Shown in pieces: positions 27,811 to 28,083 of a stretch of 28,083 bases of DNA. The notes beneath the pieces are model-generated. The model was not told the origin of the DNA. It made no database searches and saw nothing but the letters and a program-made list of their open reading frames with translations. Both the position numbers and the translations under genes were made by a program. The stretch spans positions 1 to 28,083 of the forward strand of contig JAUWWX010000002.1 in the NCBI GenBank assembly GCA_030616665.1. Direction: 5' to 3'. Numbering within the stretch: position 1 is the first letter of the stretch; the number at the start of each line of letters is the position of its first letter. This DNA comes from an archaeon (lineage in GTDB: Archaea; Iainarchaeota; Iainarchaeia; Iainarchaeales; GCA-2688035).

Positions 27811-28083
27811 ATGATTGAGGCAATTGAAAAGGTCAAAAGAGTTGCAAAGAAAGCCAAAAAGAAGCGGAATTCAAATGCCTGTGACACCAGCGTTTTGAGC
27901 TGGTTTCAGCACAATACGCTGCACCACTCGCAGTTCTCCGACATTGACAGGCTCATTGAATTGAAGAAGCAGCAGAGGCTAAAGATAAGCGTTGGCATTC
28001 CTACCTTGAACGAGGAAGAAAACGTTGCAAACGTCATCAAGACCCTCAAGGACGCGCTCTACACAAAAAAGCATTTGGTGGAC
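27811..28083 (+). CDS. gpgS: Glucosyl-3-phosphoglycerate synthase-like glycosyltransferase, 5' part
   Basis: 91 codons run from ATG 27811 off the right edge. After a basic start, WFQHNTLHHSQFSDIDRLIELK and LKISVGIPTLNEEENV match the beginning of GpgS (GT81), where HHSEF-D is followed by the nucleotide-binding VxxPxxNEE. GpgS joins a sugar from NDP-glucose to 3-phosphoglycerate, the first step to glucosylglycerate, a compatible solute. A more general family 2 glycosyltransferase or mannosyl-3-phosphoglycerate synthase is possible; the catalytic DxD lies outside the window. Confidence 0.75.
   Translation, partial: MIEAIEKVKRVAKKAKKKRNSNACDTSVLSWFQHNTLHHSQFSDIDRLIELKKQQRLKISVGIPTLNEEENVANVIKTLKDALYTKKHLVD

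Noticed and set aside
1..28083. CRISPR array, insertion sequence, integrase or rRNA
   Set aside because: No regularly spaced repeat series, transposase or recombinase motif, or rRNA sequence was found on either strand.

Overview
The window reads as a gene-dense archaeal chromosome segment. The main evidence is an archaeal set of information-processing genes: GatD and GatE (the archaea-specific Glu-tRNAGln amidotransferase), an archaeal-type ATP-dependent DNA ligase, and an Lrp-type regulator. Many genes also have TATA-like boxes about 25-30 bp before their start codons (leaderless or short-leader transcripts), none of the four tRNA genes encodes CCA, and one tRNA has an intron that fits the archaeal bulge-helix-bulge splicing motif. 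Bacterial-looking genes are mixed in (AspRS with a GAD insert, class II aldolase), which is common in DPANN lineages. I would guess a Diapherotrites-like or related DPANN archaeon, but lineage cannot be settled by reading alone.

Layout. Positions 1-409 hold the 5' part of a secreted-protein gene with foreign-looking codon use, behind a repeat-bearing promoter. Positions 612-8879 are a plus-strand run: a 3-methyladenine-glycosylase-like endonuclease III homologue, aspS, a HAD hydrolase, gatC, gatA, an inositol-monophosphatase-type phosphatase, a metallo-beta-lactamase-fold hydrolase, gatB and a YjbQ-family gene, many of them overlapping by 4 bp. AspRS carries His31 and Gly83, the residues I associate with non-discriminating AspRS, so aspS plus gatCAB probably makes Asn-tRNAAsn through Asp-tRNAAsn. 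After a 300-bp gap with a possible small RNA come a 3-TM protein/double winged-helix regulator pair, a small membrane protein, an intron-containing tRNA-Ile(GAT), a tRNA-Gln(TTG) preceded by a copy of its own first 15 bases, and a small zinc-finger protein.

Positions 10943-17494 form a long minus-strand run: flavin reductase-like protein, a tiny very basic ORF, a radical SAM/SPASM protein, an iron-sulfur flavoprotein-like protein, gatE, coaBC, and a phosphoglucose/phosphomannose isomerase broken by one in-frame TAA. Then follow a Na/Pi-cotransporter-PhoU protein (+), gatD and an Lrp regulator with a palindromic operator (-), a class II aldolase (+), a ligase operon with two membrane proteins (-), and a half-size MFS protein (+). 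The last part contains a small minus-strand gene behind an attenuator-like leader, two tRNA-Pro genes flanking a methyltransferase-like/HTH protein, and the start of a glucosyl-3-phosphoglycerate synthase-like gene.

The most interesting items are: (1) the leader of the gene at 26119-26400, with a 23-codon ORF behind a perfect Shine-Dalgarno sequence whose stop lies in the loop of a terminator-like hairpin just before the main gene; (2) the tRNA-Gln leader; (3) the candidate small RNA at about 9003-9110; (4) the in-frame stop in the isomerase; (5) a tRNA-Pro(GGG) with C33. Together the window holds both routes of tRNA-dependent amidation: GatCAB with a non-discriminating AspRS for Asn, and GatDE for Gln, with tRNA-Gln itself present.
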